From contig JAYZUZ010000021.1 in NCBI GenBank assembly GCA_036156195.1, positions 18,874-82,873 of the forward strand: a stretch of DNA of 64,000 nucleotides, given 5' to 3'. The first letter of the stretch is position 1. The number at the start of each line of letters is the position of its first letter. This DNA is from Abyssibacter sp036156195 (lineage in GTDB: Bacteria; Pseudomonadota; Gammaproteobacteria; Nevskiales; OUC007). The translations under genes were made by a program, and so were the position numbers. Shown here one piece after another: positions 44,008 through 53,027 of this stretch. The notes under the pieces are model-generated. The model had not been told where the DNA came from and made no database searches. It saw only the letters and a list, made by a program, of their open reading frames with translations.

Positions 44008-44799
44008 TCAGCCTGTGGTACGGGTGCCGGCAATGGCATAGGTCAGTGGCATGTCATGCCCGGCATGCTGCAGGTAGTAGCGACCCGGCTCGCGTTCTTC
44101 CAGGCCGTCGAAACAGTTGTAGGGGCTGTAGGGATACTCGCGCAGGGTGTCGATCCGGATGCCGGCATCGATGAGCGCCTGGACCACGGTGCCCAGCGGG
44201 TGCACCCAGGTGGCCAGTTCGCTGCGGGCCGCAGTGCTGTCGCCACCGTCGGTGTAGGTGCCTTCGGTCTCGATGTCAGGGGCGCTGCGGTGAAAGTACC
44301 CGTAGCCCGCCCTGAGGTCGTAGACAGGATGGAACTCCACCATGTGAAAGCGGCCTCCCGGCACCAGTTGCTGTGCCACCTTGGTTGCCCAGCGGTCCAG
44401 GTCCGGCAGCCAGCAGATGGCGCCGTAGGAGGTGAAGACGCTGTTGAAGTTGGCCTCGATGCGGGCTTCGTAGGCGTAAACATCGCTGCAGACGAAGTCT
44501 GCGGCCAAGCCGGATTGGCTGGCGAGGCGCCGGGCGTGTTCGATGGCCTTGGGTGAAAGGTCCACCCCCGTGCACCGCGCACCACGACGCGCCCAGGACA
44601 GCGTGTCCAGGCCGAAGTGACATTGCAGGTGTAGCAGGCGCTGGCCGGTGACATCACCGACTAGAGCTAGTTCGATTTCACGCAGGCTGCAGCCGCCGGC
44701 GAGAAAACCCGGGACATCGTAAAACGCGGAGCCCACATGGATGTCGGTGCGGCGGTCCCAGCCCGCACGGTTGATGCGCAGGTAGTCAGGCTCGGTCAT
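44008..44799 (-). CDS. Class I SAM-dependent methyltransferase
   Basis: The 263-aa protein has motif I in LLHLQCHFGLDTLSWARRGA, motif II-like CTGVDLSPKAIEHAR, and VFTSYGAICWLPDLDRWA, a pattern seen in a conserved group of unassigned methyltransferases. The N-terminus INRAGWDRRTDIHVGSAFYD is typical of that group. The substrate is unknown. It overlaps the upstream DUF1330-like gene by four bases, suggesting coupling. Confidence 0.85.
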   Translation of the reverse strand: MTEPDYLRINRAGWDRRTDIHVGSAFYDVPGFLAGGCSLREIELALVGDVTGQRLLHLQCHFGLDTLSWARRGARCTGVDLSPKAIEHARRLASQSGLAADFVCSDVYAYEARIEANFNSVFTSYGAICWLPDLDRWATKVAQQLVPGGRFHMVEFHPVYDLRAGYGYFHRSAPDIETEGTYTDGGDSTAARSELATWVHPLGTVVQALIDAGIRIDTLREYPYSPYNCFDGLEEREPGRYYLQHAGHDMPLTYAIAGTRTTG

Positions 44800-45128
44800 G
44801 ACGCCTGCTTGAGGATGGGGCGCAGGTCGTCGAGTTTGTCGAACAGCTGCCAGATGTAGTCGGTGGTGCCGTTCTCGCGGTGCGGATGCAAATCGGCGAG
44901 CGCGGGGTCATTGCAATAGTGCTCAAAGGCTTCGATGTTGCGCCACTCAACCAGAATCATCACGGTCCGGGGTGTCTGGTCGCCGGCGACCTGCTCGCGA
45001 AATTTGCCGAGTGCAACCACGCGCCCACCCCGCTCGGTCACCGCCCCGACAGAGCGGCGTGAGTAGGCCAAGTATTCCGTCTTGTCACGGACGTTGAACA
45101 GATTCAGTGCGTAGACGGGCTGGGTCAT
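44796..45128 (-). CDS. DUF1330-like dimeric alpha-beta barrel protein
   Basis: The 110-aa protein starts MTQPVYALNLFNVRDKTEYL and has VMILVEWRNIEAFEHYCNDP, the pattern of the DUF1330 ferredoxin-like fold. Function unknown. It is first in a likely pair with the methyltransferase. It diverges from coaBC across 130 bp. Confidence 0.75.
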   Translation of the reverse strand: MTQPVYALNLFNVRDKTEYLAYSRRSVGAVTERGGRVVALGKFREQVAGDQTPRTVMILVEWRNIEAFEHYCNDPALADLHPHRENGTTDYIWQLFDKLDDLRPILKQAS

Positions 45129-45221
45129 GGCGGGTCTCCCTGCAGGTCAGGTCGGGCTGGGTGCGCCGATCGTATGATCGGGAGCTTCGCCGCAGTGCAA
45201 AAACCGCGTCAAGCCACGCGC

Positions 45222-45227
45222 TACAAT
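45222..45227 (+). promoter_or_regulatory. Possible -10 element of coaBC
   Basis: TACAAT (5 of 6 consensus) lies 32 bases before the coaBC ATG in the divergent intergenic region. No convincing -35 hexamer lies at 17 bases upstream. Confidence 0.35.
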
Positions 45228-45258
45228 TCGCGCCTTCGGATTTCCAGTCGGAGCGGCC

Positions 45259-46506
45259 ATGTCCGCACAACCCAAGATTCTGCTGGGCATTTGCGGCGGT
45301 ATCGCCGCCTACAAGACGGCGGAGCTGACGCGGCGCCTTATCAAGCAGGGCGCCGATGTGCAGGTCGTGATGACGACCAACGCCGAGCGATTCATCACGC
45401 CGCTGACGCTGCAGGCGTTATCCGGCCGTGCGGTGCGTACCAGCCTGTGGGACGAGGCGGCCGAGCTGGGCATGGGGCATATCGAACTGGCGCGCTGGGC
45501 GGATCTTGTGGTCATTGCCCCCGCCAGCGCGGACACGCTGGCCAAGCTGGCGACCGGCCAATGTGGCGACTTGCTGACCACGCTGTGCCTTGCGACGACG
45601 GCACCGATCCTGGTGGCACCGGCCATGAACCATGTGATGTGGGACCACCCGGCCACCCAGGCCAACATGGCAACGCTGGCCGACCGCGGTGTCGCCGTGG
45701 TCGGGCCGGGTGTTGGCGAACTGGCCGAGCGCGAGTCCGGCCCCGGGCGCATGAGCGAACCTGCGGAAATCGTCGAGGCCATACACGACGTATTGAACCC
45801 TCCGCAAACCCACGGTGCGCTGCACCATCGCGGCGTGCTGATCACCGCAGGTCCAACGCGCGAGCCCCTGGACCCGGTGCGATTTCTCACCAACCGCTCC
45901 TCGGGCAAGATGGGGTTTGCCCTCGCGGCAGCCTGCGCTGCGGCCGGGGCCGAAGTCACGCTGGTGGCTGGCCCGGTCAACCTGCCGACACCGCGCGGCG
46001 TCACGCGTATCGATGTGGAAACCGCCGCGCAGATGCACGAGGCCGTGCTGGAGCAAGTGCCGGAGGCCGAGGTGTTCATCGCCACTGCAGCAGTGGCCGA
46101 TTACCGCACGGCGGATGTCGCGGCATCCAAGATCAAAAAGGCGGCCGAGCACCAGCAGCTGGCCCTGGTCCGCAATACGGACATTCTTGCGGATGTCGCA
46201 CGACGCTACCCCGAACTGTTTACCGTCGGCTTTGCCGCCGAAACCGACGACCTCAAGGGTTACGCGCGGGGCAAGCTGGAAGCCAAGCGCTTGGACATGA
46301 TTGCCGCCAACTGGGTGGGGCAGGGGCGTGGCTTCGACACCGACGACAACGCGCTTTGGGTGGCTTGGCCCGATGGCGAACAATCGCTAGGGCCGGCGCC
46401 CAAGACGGATCTCGCCCATGCGCTGGTGGCCCTGATTGCCCAGCGTCTGGACGCCCAGCGGCCCGCGCCGCCCACGACTTCTCAGCCTCAGAGCCAGAAC
46501 GCATGA
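45259..46506 (+). CDS. coaBC: Bifunctional phosphopantothenoylcysteine decarboxylase/phosphopantothenate-cysteine ligase
   Basis: The 415-aa bifunctional enzyme carries out two CoA synthesis steps. The FMN-binding decarboxylase half (about 1-190) has ILLGICGGIAAYKTAEL, APASADTLAKLATGQ and the active-site PAMNHVMWDHPA. The ligase half (from about 195) has ITAGPTREPLDPVRFLTNRS and the lysine-rich KIKKAAEH block. It overlaps dut by four bases, and argB follows, as in many gammaproteobacteria. Confidence 0.96.
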   Translation: MSAQPKILLGICGGIAAYKTAELTRRLIKQGADVQVVMTTNAERFITPLTLQALSGRAVRTSLWDEAAELGMGHIELARWADLVVIAPASADTLAKLATGQCGDLLTTLCLATTAPILVAPAMNHVMWDHPATQANMATLADRGVAVVGPGVGELAERESGPGRMSEPAEIVEAIHDVLNPPQTHGALHHRGVLITAGPTREPLDPVRFLTNRSSGKMGFALAAACAAAGAEVTLVAGPVNLPTPRGVTRIDVETAAQMHEAVLEQVPEAEVFIATAAVADYRTADVAASKIKKAAEHQQLALVRNTDILADVARRYPELFTVGFAAETDDLKGYARGKLEAKRLDMIAANWVGQGRGFDTDDNALWVAWPDGEQSLGPAPKTDLAHALVALIAQRLDAQRPAPPTTSQPQSQNA

Positions 46507-46958
46507 CCACGATTGACTATCGGATACTCGATTCCCGCATCGGTCAGGAATTTCCGCTGCCGACTTACGCCACAGCCGGCTCGGCCGGGCTGGACCTGCG
46601 TGCCTGTGTCGATGCCGCACTCACCATCGAGCCCGGCCAGGCGGAGCTCATTCCTACCGGCTTGTCCATTTACCTGGCCGATCCGTCGCTGGCGGCGATG
46701 ATCCTGCCGCGTTCGGGGCTGGGGCATAAGCACGGTCTCGTGCTGGGCAATCTCGTGGGGCTGATCGACTCGGACTACCAGGGCCCGCTGATGGTGTCTT
46801 GCTGGAACCGAGGGCAGGCGGCCTACACCATCGAGCCAGGCGAACGCATTGCCCAGCTCGTGATCGTTCCTGTCGTCCAGGCCAGCTTTAATGCGGTGGA
46901 CAGTTTCGAGGCAACAGATCGGGGCGAAGGCGGTTTCGGTTCGTCGGGACGAAGCTGA
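46503..46958 (+). CDS. dut: Deoxyuridine 5'-triphosphate nucleotidohydrolase
   Basis: The 151-aa trimeric dUTPase has the five conserved motifs: AGSAGLDLRA (I), PRSGLGHKHGL (II), NLVGLIDSDYQGPL (III), GERIAQLVIVP (IV) and the C-terminal RGEGGFGSSGR (V). It removes dUTP and supplies dUMP. The start overlaps coaBC and the stop overlaps argB (TGATG). The ATG at 46503 is the only start compatible with family length. Confidence 0.97.
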   Translation: MTTIDYRILDSRIGQEFPLPTYATAGSAGLDLRACVDAALTIEPGQAELIPTGLSIYLADPSLAAMILPRSGLGHKHGLVLGNLVGLIDSDYQGPLMVSCWNRGQAAYTIEPGERIAQLVIVPVVQASFNAVDSFEATDRGEGGFGSSGRS

Positions 46959-47833
46959 TGGAATCATTGAGTGAAACGGCGGCCATGGAAGTCGCCCGCG
47001 TCCTGACCACGGCGCTGCCTTATATCCAGCGATTTGCCGGCAAGACCGTGGTGATCAAGTACGGCGGCAATGCCATGGTCGACGAGGCGCTTAAGCGCGG
47101 CTTTGCCCGCGACGTAACGCTGATGAAGGCCGTAGGCCTCAACCCCGTGGTGGTTCACGGTGGCGGCCCGCAAATCGGCAGCCTGCTCAAACGCCTGGGC
47201 AAACCCAGCGAGTTCATCGACGGGATGCGCGTCACCGATGGCGAGACCATGGACGTGGTCCAGATGGTGCTGGGCGGTCTGGTGAACAAGGACATCGTTA
47301 ACCTCATTAATCAGGCCGGTGGCCGGGCGATCGGCCTGTCGGGCAAGGACGGGCAGCTGATTCGTGCCCGGCGCATCAAAGCCGATGACGGTCAGACGGA
47401 TCTGGGCCAGGTGGGCGAGGTCGCCAGCATCGATCCGGCGGTGGTCGAACTGCTTGAGGCCGGCGATTTCATTCCGGTCATCGCGCCGCTGGGTGTGGCG
47501 CCCAACGGGGAGTCGCTGAATATCAACGCCGACCTGGTGGCCGGTAAGCTGGCCACGGTCCTCAAGGCTGAAAAGCTCATCCTGCTAACCAATACGCGCG
47601 GCATTCTGGATGCCGAGCAGAAAACGCTGACGGGGCTGACACCGGCGCGCGTGGGTGAGTTGATCGCCGATGGCACGATCTCTGGTGGGATGCTGCCCAA
47701 GGTGCGCTGCGCGCTCGACGCGGTGGCCAGCGGCGTGGATGCCGCGCACATCATTGATGGGCGCGTCGAGCATGCGGTCATGCTGGAGCTGCTCACCGAC
47801 GAGGGCGTCGGCACCCTGATTCGCTCGCGCTAG
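46958..47833 (+). CDS. argB: Acetylglutamate kinase
   Basis: The 291-aa kinase phosphorylates N-acetylglutamate in arginine synthesis. The N-terminal VVIKYGGNAMVD and NPVVVHGGGPQIGSLLKRLG are diagnostic amino-acid-kinase loops, and ISGGMLPKVRCALDAVASGV is the C-terminal ATP-binding block. The N-terminal helix before residue 25 resembles arginine-sensitive enzymes. It is coupled to dut. Confidence 0.97.
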   Translation: MESLSETAAMEVARVLTTALPYIQRFAGKTVVIKYGGNAMVDEALKRGFARDVTLMKAVGLNPVVVHGGGPQIGSLLKRLGKPSEFIDGMRVTDGETMDVVQMVLGGLVNKDIVNLINQAGGRAIGLSGKDGQLIRARRIKADDGQTDLGQVGEVASIDPAVVELLEAGDFIPVIAPLGVAPNGESLNINADLVAGKLATVLKAEKLILLTNTRGILDAEQKTLTGLTPARVGELIADGTISGGMLPKVRCALDAVASGVDAAHIIDGRVEHAVMLELLTDEGVGTLIRSR

Positions 47834-47907
47834 GCGGAAGACCGATGCGCTCCCAGCGTTTCCGCCAGTTGCCCGTCGCCGGTCTGCCATGCCGGGGGGC
47901 GCGTTAA

Positions 47908-48363
47908 ATGTCGACCATCTGGGTGGATGCCGATGCCTGTCCGGTTGTCATCAAGGACATTCTGTTCAGGGCGGCGCGCCGGACGGGCGTGGCCGTTCGC
48001 CTGGTCGCCAACCATTTCATGGCCGTGCCCAAGATTCCCTCGGTGCAGTTGCTCCAGGTCTCTGCCGGATTTGACGTGGCAGACAATCTGATCGCTCAGC
48101 AGGCCCAGCCGGGTGATCTGGTCATCACCAGCGACATCCCTCTGGCTGCCGAAGTGGTGGACAAGGGTGTGCTGGCGATTAGCCCGAGGGGTGAACACCA
48201 CAGCCCGGACACGATTCGCCAGCGTCTCAACATGCGCGACTTTCTTGAAACCATGCGGTCCAGCGGTGTCGAGGTCGGGGGTGGCCCCCCCAAGCTCAAC
48301 CAGGCTGACCGGCAGGCGTTTGCGGCGCATCTCGATCGGTTTCTTGCTCGGCTGACGTCGTGA
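47908..48363 (+). CDS. YaiI/UPF0178 family PIN-like protein
   Basis: The 151-aa DUF188 protein starts STIWVDADACPVVIKDILF, contains the conserved VITSDIPLAAEVVDKG and ends in the family block GGPPKLNQADRQAFA. The fold is PIN-like, but a nuclease activity is not established. It follows argB after 74 bp. Confidence 0.9.
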   Translation: MSTIWVDADACPVVIKDILFRAARRTGVAVRLVANHFMAVPKIPSVQLLQVSAGFDVADNLIAQQAQPGDLVITSDIPLAAEVVDKGVLAISPRGEHHSPDTIRQRLNMRDFLETMRSSGVEVGGGPPKLNQADRQAFAAHLDRFLARLTS

Positions 48364-48437
48364 AGGCGAGTGTCATCGTTTAATCATCTTTGAATGGCAG
48401 GCTTGCGGGCTGATCAGTTCCCCAGCGAATCCCCGCA

Positions 48438-50039
48438 ATGAAACGTCGCCAGTTCCTGCAGGCCGGCCTCTCCGTGGCCGGCAGCTTTTCCCTCGGCCGA
48501 GATTTCTGGAAGCGTGCCTACGCCGCGCCGGCCATTCCGGGACCCAGTCCGTATGGCGAGTTGGTGGGGCCGGATGAAAACGGCCTTTATCTGCCGCCGG
48601 GATTCACCTCTCGCAAGATTGCCGAGGCTTATTCGCCGGTCCAACTGGCCAACGGCGGCGAGTCCAGTTACCGCTGGCACCGGGCACCGGACGGAGGCGC
48701 GGTGATTCCGCAGGATGATGGCGGGTGGATTTATGTCAGCAACTCCGAGATTCCGATCATCGCCGATGAATGCTTCGATGATCCGGCCTCACCCATGTGC
48801 GGTGAGCAGGGCGGTGTCGGCGCGGTCCGGTTTGACGCCGAGGGCAACGTCATCGACGCCTACCCGGTATTGCAGGGCACGAATAACAACTGTGCCGGCG
48901 GCCTGACGCCGTGGGGGACCTGGTTGTCCTGCGAAGAGAATTTCTTCGGATTCGTCTACGAATGTGATCCGACCGGCCTGAACGCGCCGCTACGCCTGCC
49001 GGCCATGGGTCAGTTCAGCCATGAAGCCGCTGCGGTGGATCCGGTGGGCAAGGCCATCTACCTGACGGAGGACCAGGGGGATGGTGCGTTTTATCGTTTT
49101 CGTCCGACGATCTGGCCTGATGATGGCCGTCCCGACCTGACGCTTGGAGTGCTGGAGGTCGCGGTTGTTGGTGACAATCCGCCGGTCCGCGTGCCCTACG
49201 GTGAGGCGATCCGCGAAGCCTTTGCGGAGGCCGGGGTGGATTTTGACGATTTTGATCCAACGGGCGTGCTGGGCGAGGTCACCGAAACCGAGCCGGGCAG
49301 CGTGACCTGGGTGCCGATCCTCAATCCCTTGGGTCTGCCGCTGGAATGCCGCTACCAGGTGCCCACCGCGGCGATCTTCGATGGGGGCGAGGGCTGCTGG
49401 TATGACAGCGGGCTGGTGTACTTCACCTGCAAGGGCTCGAACCGGGTCTGGTACTACGACACCGTGGCCGAGCGCATGGACATTCTCTATGACGCCAACG
49501 TGATCGGCGAGACAGCGCCGCTGACCGGTGTGGACAACCTTGTCGTTCATGCACAAAGCCACGATCTGTACGTGGCGGAGGACGGCGGCAACATGGAGTT
49601 GGTGGTCATCACGGACGACCGGACGGTGGCACCGTTCATGCGCTATCCCGTCCCCCACTCCGAGATCTGTGGTCCGGGCTTCGACGCCTCAGGCACGCGG
49701 CTCTACTTTGCCAGCCAGGCCAAGCGGCACCGGATCGACGAGGCGACGGGTGAGGAGGTCCGGGGCGAGATCTTCGAGATCACCGGTCCGTTCCGAAACA
49801 CGGTGCTCGATGTTCCCGATGAGCCGACCGAGCCTCCGACATCCCCCGAAGACCCCACACCGGAAGACCCTGCACCAGACCTGCCGCCGCAGATCACCAT
49901 TGATCGCAGTCAGGGCGGGTCGCTGGGCCTGGCAGCGCTGGGCGCACTGGGGGCAGCAGCCTTGCTGAGCAAACTCGGTGTTGGGGACGACGAGGCCGAT
50001 GAGGCGACGTCCGACCCGGAGACTTCCGCCGAGCGCTGA
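48438..50039 (+). CDS. PhoX-like DUF839 protein with Tat signal and C-terminal anchor
   Basis: The 533-aa protein has a twin-arginine signal (KRRQFLQAGLSVAGSFSLG) and a DUF839 beta-propeller-like domain with GLYLPPGFTSRKIAEAY, TPWGTWLSCEENFFG, KAIYLTEDQGDGAFYRF and DNLVVHAQSHDLYVAEDGG. Related proteins include the calcium-iron phosphatase PhoX, but many DUF839 members have unknown activity. A Pro/Glu/Asp-rich linker and a hydrophobic stretch (LGLAALGALGAAALLSKLG) near the C-terminus could anchor it. It stands alone. Confidence 0.82.
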   Translation: MKRRQFLQAGLSVAGSFSLGRDFWKRAYAAPAIPGPSPYGELVGPDENGLYLPPGFTSRKIAEAYSPVQLANGGESSYRWHRAPDGGAVIPQDDGGWIYVSNSEIPIIADECFDDPASPMCGEQGGVGAVRFDAEGNVIDAYPVLQGTNNNCAGGLTPWGTWLSCEENFFGFVYECDPTGLNAPLRLPAMGQFSHEAAAVDPVGKAIYLTEDQGDGAFYRFRPTIWPDDGRPDLTLGVLEVAVVGDNPPVRVPYGEAIREAFAEAGVDFDDFDPTGVLGEVTETEPGSVTWVPILNPLGLPLECRYQVPTAAIFDGGEGCWYDSGLVYFTCKGSNRVWYYDTVAERMDILYDANVIGETAPLTGVDNLVVHAQSHDLYVAEDGGNMELVVITDDRTVAPFMRYPVPHSEICGPGFDASGTRLYFASQAKRHRIDEATGEEVRGEIFEITGPFRNTVLDVPDEPTEPPTSPEDPTPEDPAPDLPPQITIDRSQGGSLGLAALGALGAAALLSKLGVGDDEADEATSDPETSAER

Positions 50040-50047
50040 GTGGTGCA

Positions 50048-50067
50048 GGGGCGGCCTAGGCCGCCCC
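50048..50067. terminator. GC-rich hairpin between convergent genes
   Basis: GGGGCGGCC-TA-GGCCGCCCC is a perfect inverted repeat straddling the end of the glyoxalase-like gene and the gap after the DUF839 gene. It lacks a T-run, so a role as bidirectional terminator is uncertain. Confidence 0.35.
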
Positions 50068-50532
50068 GCCCATGTCGTCCATCATCGCCGTGAAGCGACG
50101 CTGCATCTCCTCGTCGTCGACATCCTCGACATGCGTTGCGATGCTCCATTGATGCCCGAACGGGTCGATCACGGTTCCCATGCGGTCGCCCCAGAACTGG
50201 TCTTCGATGGGCCGCATTTCGGTGGCGCCGGCATCCACTGCGCGCTGGTAGACGGCATCGACGTCGTCCACGTACAGCATCAGGCTGCCGGCGACACCGC
50301 CTAGCGTGTCCGGGCTGTGGACGCCGGCATCTTCCATGGCGTCTGCGAGCATGATGTGCGAGTCGCCAACGCGGATCTCTGCATGCATGACCAGGCCGTC
50401 CGGTGACGGCAGGCGCATGACTTCCTCGGCGCCAAAGGCTTCGATGTAAAACGCAATGGCGGCGTCGGCGCCGGAAAGAAACAAGTACGGCGTCACGCTG
50501 TGGTAACCCGCCGGAATGGCAGAAACACGCAT
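50056..50532 (-). CDS. VOC-family (glyoxalase/bleomycin-resistance-like) protein, PhnB type
   Basis: The 158-aa protein shows the VOC beta-alpha-beta-beta-beta pattern: VTPYLFLSGADAAIAFYIEA, VMHAEIRVGDSHIMLAD, GSLMLYVDDVDAVYQRAVDA and WGDRMGTVIDPFGHQWSIAT. The last two blocks resemble PhnB-like proteins. The substrate is unknown. Confidence 0.88.
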   Translation of the reverse strand: MRVSAIPAGYHSVTPYLFLSGADAAIAFYIEAFGAEEVMRLPSPDGLVMHAEIRVGDSHIMLADAMEDAGVHSPDTLGGVAGSLMLYVDDVDAVYQRAVDAGATEMRPIEDQFWGDRMGTVIDPFGHQWSIATHVEDVDDEEMQRRFTAMMDDMGGAA

Positions 50533-50650
50533 TGTTCACGACCTCCACGGTCCAACGCCACATGGCGTCACTGCCCAGTGTAGTCGCGCGCATGTCACTG
50601 CGATGACGGTCGCGGCAGGCCCGCGCAGGCTGGCTGCTCGCGGCGAGCCC

Positions 50651-51274
50651 CTAGTTGGTGCTCGTCTGCAGCAAATCGAAGATGTTCAGCGCCTCCATGA
50701 CCAGCTCAATGGACAGTGCCGCCAACAGCATCCCCATGACACGGACCAGAATCGCTGAGCCGTTGTGCCCGATCACGCGGATGATGTGGCCCGCCGCCAA
50801 CATGAACCCAAATGTTGCGAGCAGAACCGCGAGCATCACACCCGTGGTCGCCAGCTGCACCTGAATGGGGTAGGTGTGGTTGTCAGTGAGGATGATCACA
50901 GCCATCAACGCGCCCGGTGTCGCAATCGATGGAACCGCCAGCGGGAACACGGCAATGTCGTGGCCGGGTTCGCCGTGTGCGCCCCCCTGCGTCAGTGGTG
51001 TGCCGAACACCATCTTGAGGCCAAAGAGAAACAGGATGATCCCGCCGGCCACCTGGAGAGAGACCAGCCGAATGCCCATGGCAGAGAGCAGAAACTGGCC
51101 GATGATCACCGCCCCTACGAGGATGGCGCCCGCATATAGAACGGCCTTCAGCGCAGTGCGACGCCGCTCGGCGTCGGTCAGATGTCCGGTCAGCGAGGCA
51201 AAAATCGCGAGCGTGCCAACAGGGTCAATCGTCGCCCAAAGAATCAGGGCGTCTCGCAGCAGCTTGTCGGTCAT
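50651..51274 (-). CDS. MarC-family integral membrane protein
   Basis: The 207-aa protein has six membrane segments and the MarC hallmarks LWATIDPVGTLAIFASLT near the N-terminus, AGGIILFLFGLKMVFG and AVFPLAVPSIATPGALMAVI mid-protein, and a final helix pair. The family's role remains unclear; it was once linked to antibiotic resistance without firm support. Confidence 0.9.
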   Translation of the reverse strand: MTDKLLRDALILWATIDPVGTLAIFASLTGHLTDAERRRTALKAVLYAGAILVGAVIIGQFLLSAMGIRLVSLQVAGGIILFLFGLKMVFGTPLTQGGAHGEPGHDIAVFPLAVPSIATPGALMAVIILTDNHTYPIQVQLATTGVMLAVLLATFGFMLAAGHIIRVIGHNGSAILVRVMGMLLAALSIELVMEALNIFDLLQTSTN

Positions 51275-51453
51275 CCGTGTCCGTTGCAGGCGCGGGCATC
51301 ACCAGTGCGGCGAGGCCTTCGGGTAATCCGACCACTGCGGTTGCTAAAAATTCAACGCGTACTCAACGGCTTGCAGCCACCCGTCCTGCTTTGGGCGAAC
51401 AAGGCCACAGGCCGATCACGCGCCCTTGCTGCGGCATTCGCGGGATTCGTTGC

Positions 51454-51738
51454 CTAAAGGTCGACGTAATCCAGCGGATTGTCCCAGCGTGTCGGACGGG
51501 ATACGTCGAGATAGACATCGCGCTCCATGTCCATGGCGCCGCTCCAGTCCTCCGGCGGGGCGGCTGGTGTTGCCGCCAACTCGATCCAGCTGTCGAAATC
51601 AATCTCGGCAACCGTACCGTCGAAGTACTGCACCTCGACCGTCTCTGCCCGGAGATCAATCGCAACAATCTCGAAGGGCGAATTCTGACCTACTTGGTAC
51701 CAGTCACCCACGCTGAGTTCATGTAACCACATCGCCAT
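51454..51738 (-). CDS. Small conserved protein of DUF6763 type
   Basis: The 94-aa acidic protein starts MAMWLHELSVGDWYQVGQN with AAGGAG seven to eight bases upstream; the longer frame from 51822 is rejected. It continues FEIVAIDLRAETVEVQYFDG and EIDFDSWIEL, a short beta-strand protein I associate from memory with DUF6763. Function unknown. Confidence 0.7.
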   Translation of the reverse strand: MAMWLHELSVGDWYQVGQNSPFEIVAIDLRAETVEVQYFDGTVAEIDFDSWIELAATPAAPPEDWSGAMDMERDVYLDVSRPTRWDNPLDYVDL

Positions 51739-51883
51739 CTTGCTTCTCCTTGCCAAATCCTGGGTGATTCGGCTTCTATCGGATATAGGCAAGTGACAGT
51801 CCTGTGACAAGGCATCTCCCATCCCATGCCGGACAAGTGATTGATTCAGGGAGAGGTTGCGACGATAGGCGGATTGCTCCTGC

Positions 51884-51897
51884 GATCACCGGTGGTC
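51884..51897. promoter_or_regulatory. Palindrome upstream of WYL regulator gene
   Basis: GATCACCGGTGGTC is an inverted repeat with one mismatched pair around the perfect core CACCGGTG. It lies about 130 bases before the WYL-regulator ATG in a 286-bp gene-free stretch (51739-52024) and could be an operator. Nothing else stands out in that stretch. Confidence 0.2.
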
Positions 51898-52024
51898 ACT
51901 GCAGGTGTGAAATCCCGGTCAACCGCGTCGGCATGCCGTCGGGAGATGACGATTCCCCGACACAGGCTGGTGGGTTGCGGATAGGCTTTGAGGCCGACGA
52001 GCCGGAGAAGGTGGGGCGTGCGGG

Positions 52025-53011
52025 ATGGACAAGCTGGATCGAGTCTTTGCACTGCATCGTGAACTCAGCACACGTCGCAGACCGGTGACCAAGGCTGTTC
52101 TTGCCGAGCGCATGGGCGGCTGTTCGTTGCGCACCGTACACCGGACTGCACAGTGGATGATCGAGGCCCTCCACGCGCCCATTCGTTTCAGCCCGACGGG
52201 TTACTTCTACGACCGGCATCCCAACGAGCCCGTGTTCGAACTGCCTGGCCTGTGGTTCAACGAGGATGAGCTCGTTGCCCTGGTGGGTGTGCAGGCATTG
52301 CTCCGGCAGGCCCAACCGGGCTTGCTCGATGACTACCTCGCGCCGATTTCCAAGCGCATTGACGAGCTGTTGAGCCGACGCGGTGTCGGGCTGCCGGATT
52401 GGGAGCGTCGCATCCGCATCGTTCAAATGGCGGGTCGCCCGGCCGGACAATGCTTCGGCGTGGTGGCCGACGCACTCGTCCGACACCAGCGAATCACGAT
52501 CCGGTATCGGGCGCGTGGCGATGGAGCCGTATCCGCTCGCACCGTTTCTCCGCAGCGGCTGACCCACTACAGAGAGAATTGGTACCTGGACGCTTGGTGT
52601 CACGACAAAAGGGCACTGCGCACGTTTTCTGTCGATCGGATCGAAGCGGGACAGCTGAGCGAAGAACCCGCGCTCGATATCCCGCAGGACCAATTGGAAG
52701 ACGTGCTCGCCACCAGTTTCGGCATCTTCTCGGGTGCGCCGACGCGTGAAGCCAGCTTGCTGTTCTCAGCTCACCGCGCCCAGTGGATCGGCGACGAGCA
52801 ATGGCATCCTCGGCAGCAGGGCGAGTGTCTGGACGATGGTTGCTTCCGCCTGCGTTTTCCCTACCACCACAGCGAGGAACTCGTGCTGGATATCTGCCGC
52901 TATGGGCCGGATGTCATGGTGGAGGCGCCGGCGGAACTACGGCAGGCCGTGGCGGAGCGGTTGAAGGCTGCGGCTGCCTTGTATGAGGATGGCGCTTCAT
53001 GCCCTCCATGA
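52025..53011 (+). CDS. WYL-domain transcriptional regulator with N-terminal HTH
   Basis: The 328-aa protein starts MDKLDRVFALHRELSTRRRP with a DeoR-like winged helix (VTKAVLAERMGGCSLRTVHR) and has a WYL domain around RENWYLDAWCHDKRALRTFS, in which W-Y-L and the following DxxxxR-type residues are typical. WYL proteins sense nucleotides or nucleic acids and often regulate phage defence and CRISPR loci. It precedes the nucleotidyltransferase pair and the type I-G cas locus on the same strand, so control of this island is plausible. Confidence 0.85.
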   Translation: MDKLDRVFALHRELSTRRRPVTKAVLAERMGGCSLRTVHRTAQWMIEALHAPIRFSPTGYFYDRHPNEPVFELPGLWFNEDELVALVGVQALLRQAQPGLLDDYLAPISKRIDELLSRRGVGLPDWERRIRIVQMAGRPAGQCFGVVADALVRHQRITIRYRARGDGAVSARTVSPQRLTHYRENWYLDAWCHDKRALRTFSVDRIEAGQLSEEPALDIPQDQLEDVLATSFGIFSGAPTREASLLFSAHRAQWIGDEQWHPRQQGECLDDGCFRLRFPYHHSEELVLDICRYGPDVMVEAPAELRQAVAERLKAAAALYEDGASCPP

Positions 53012-53027
53012 AAACGAACTAGCGGCG

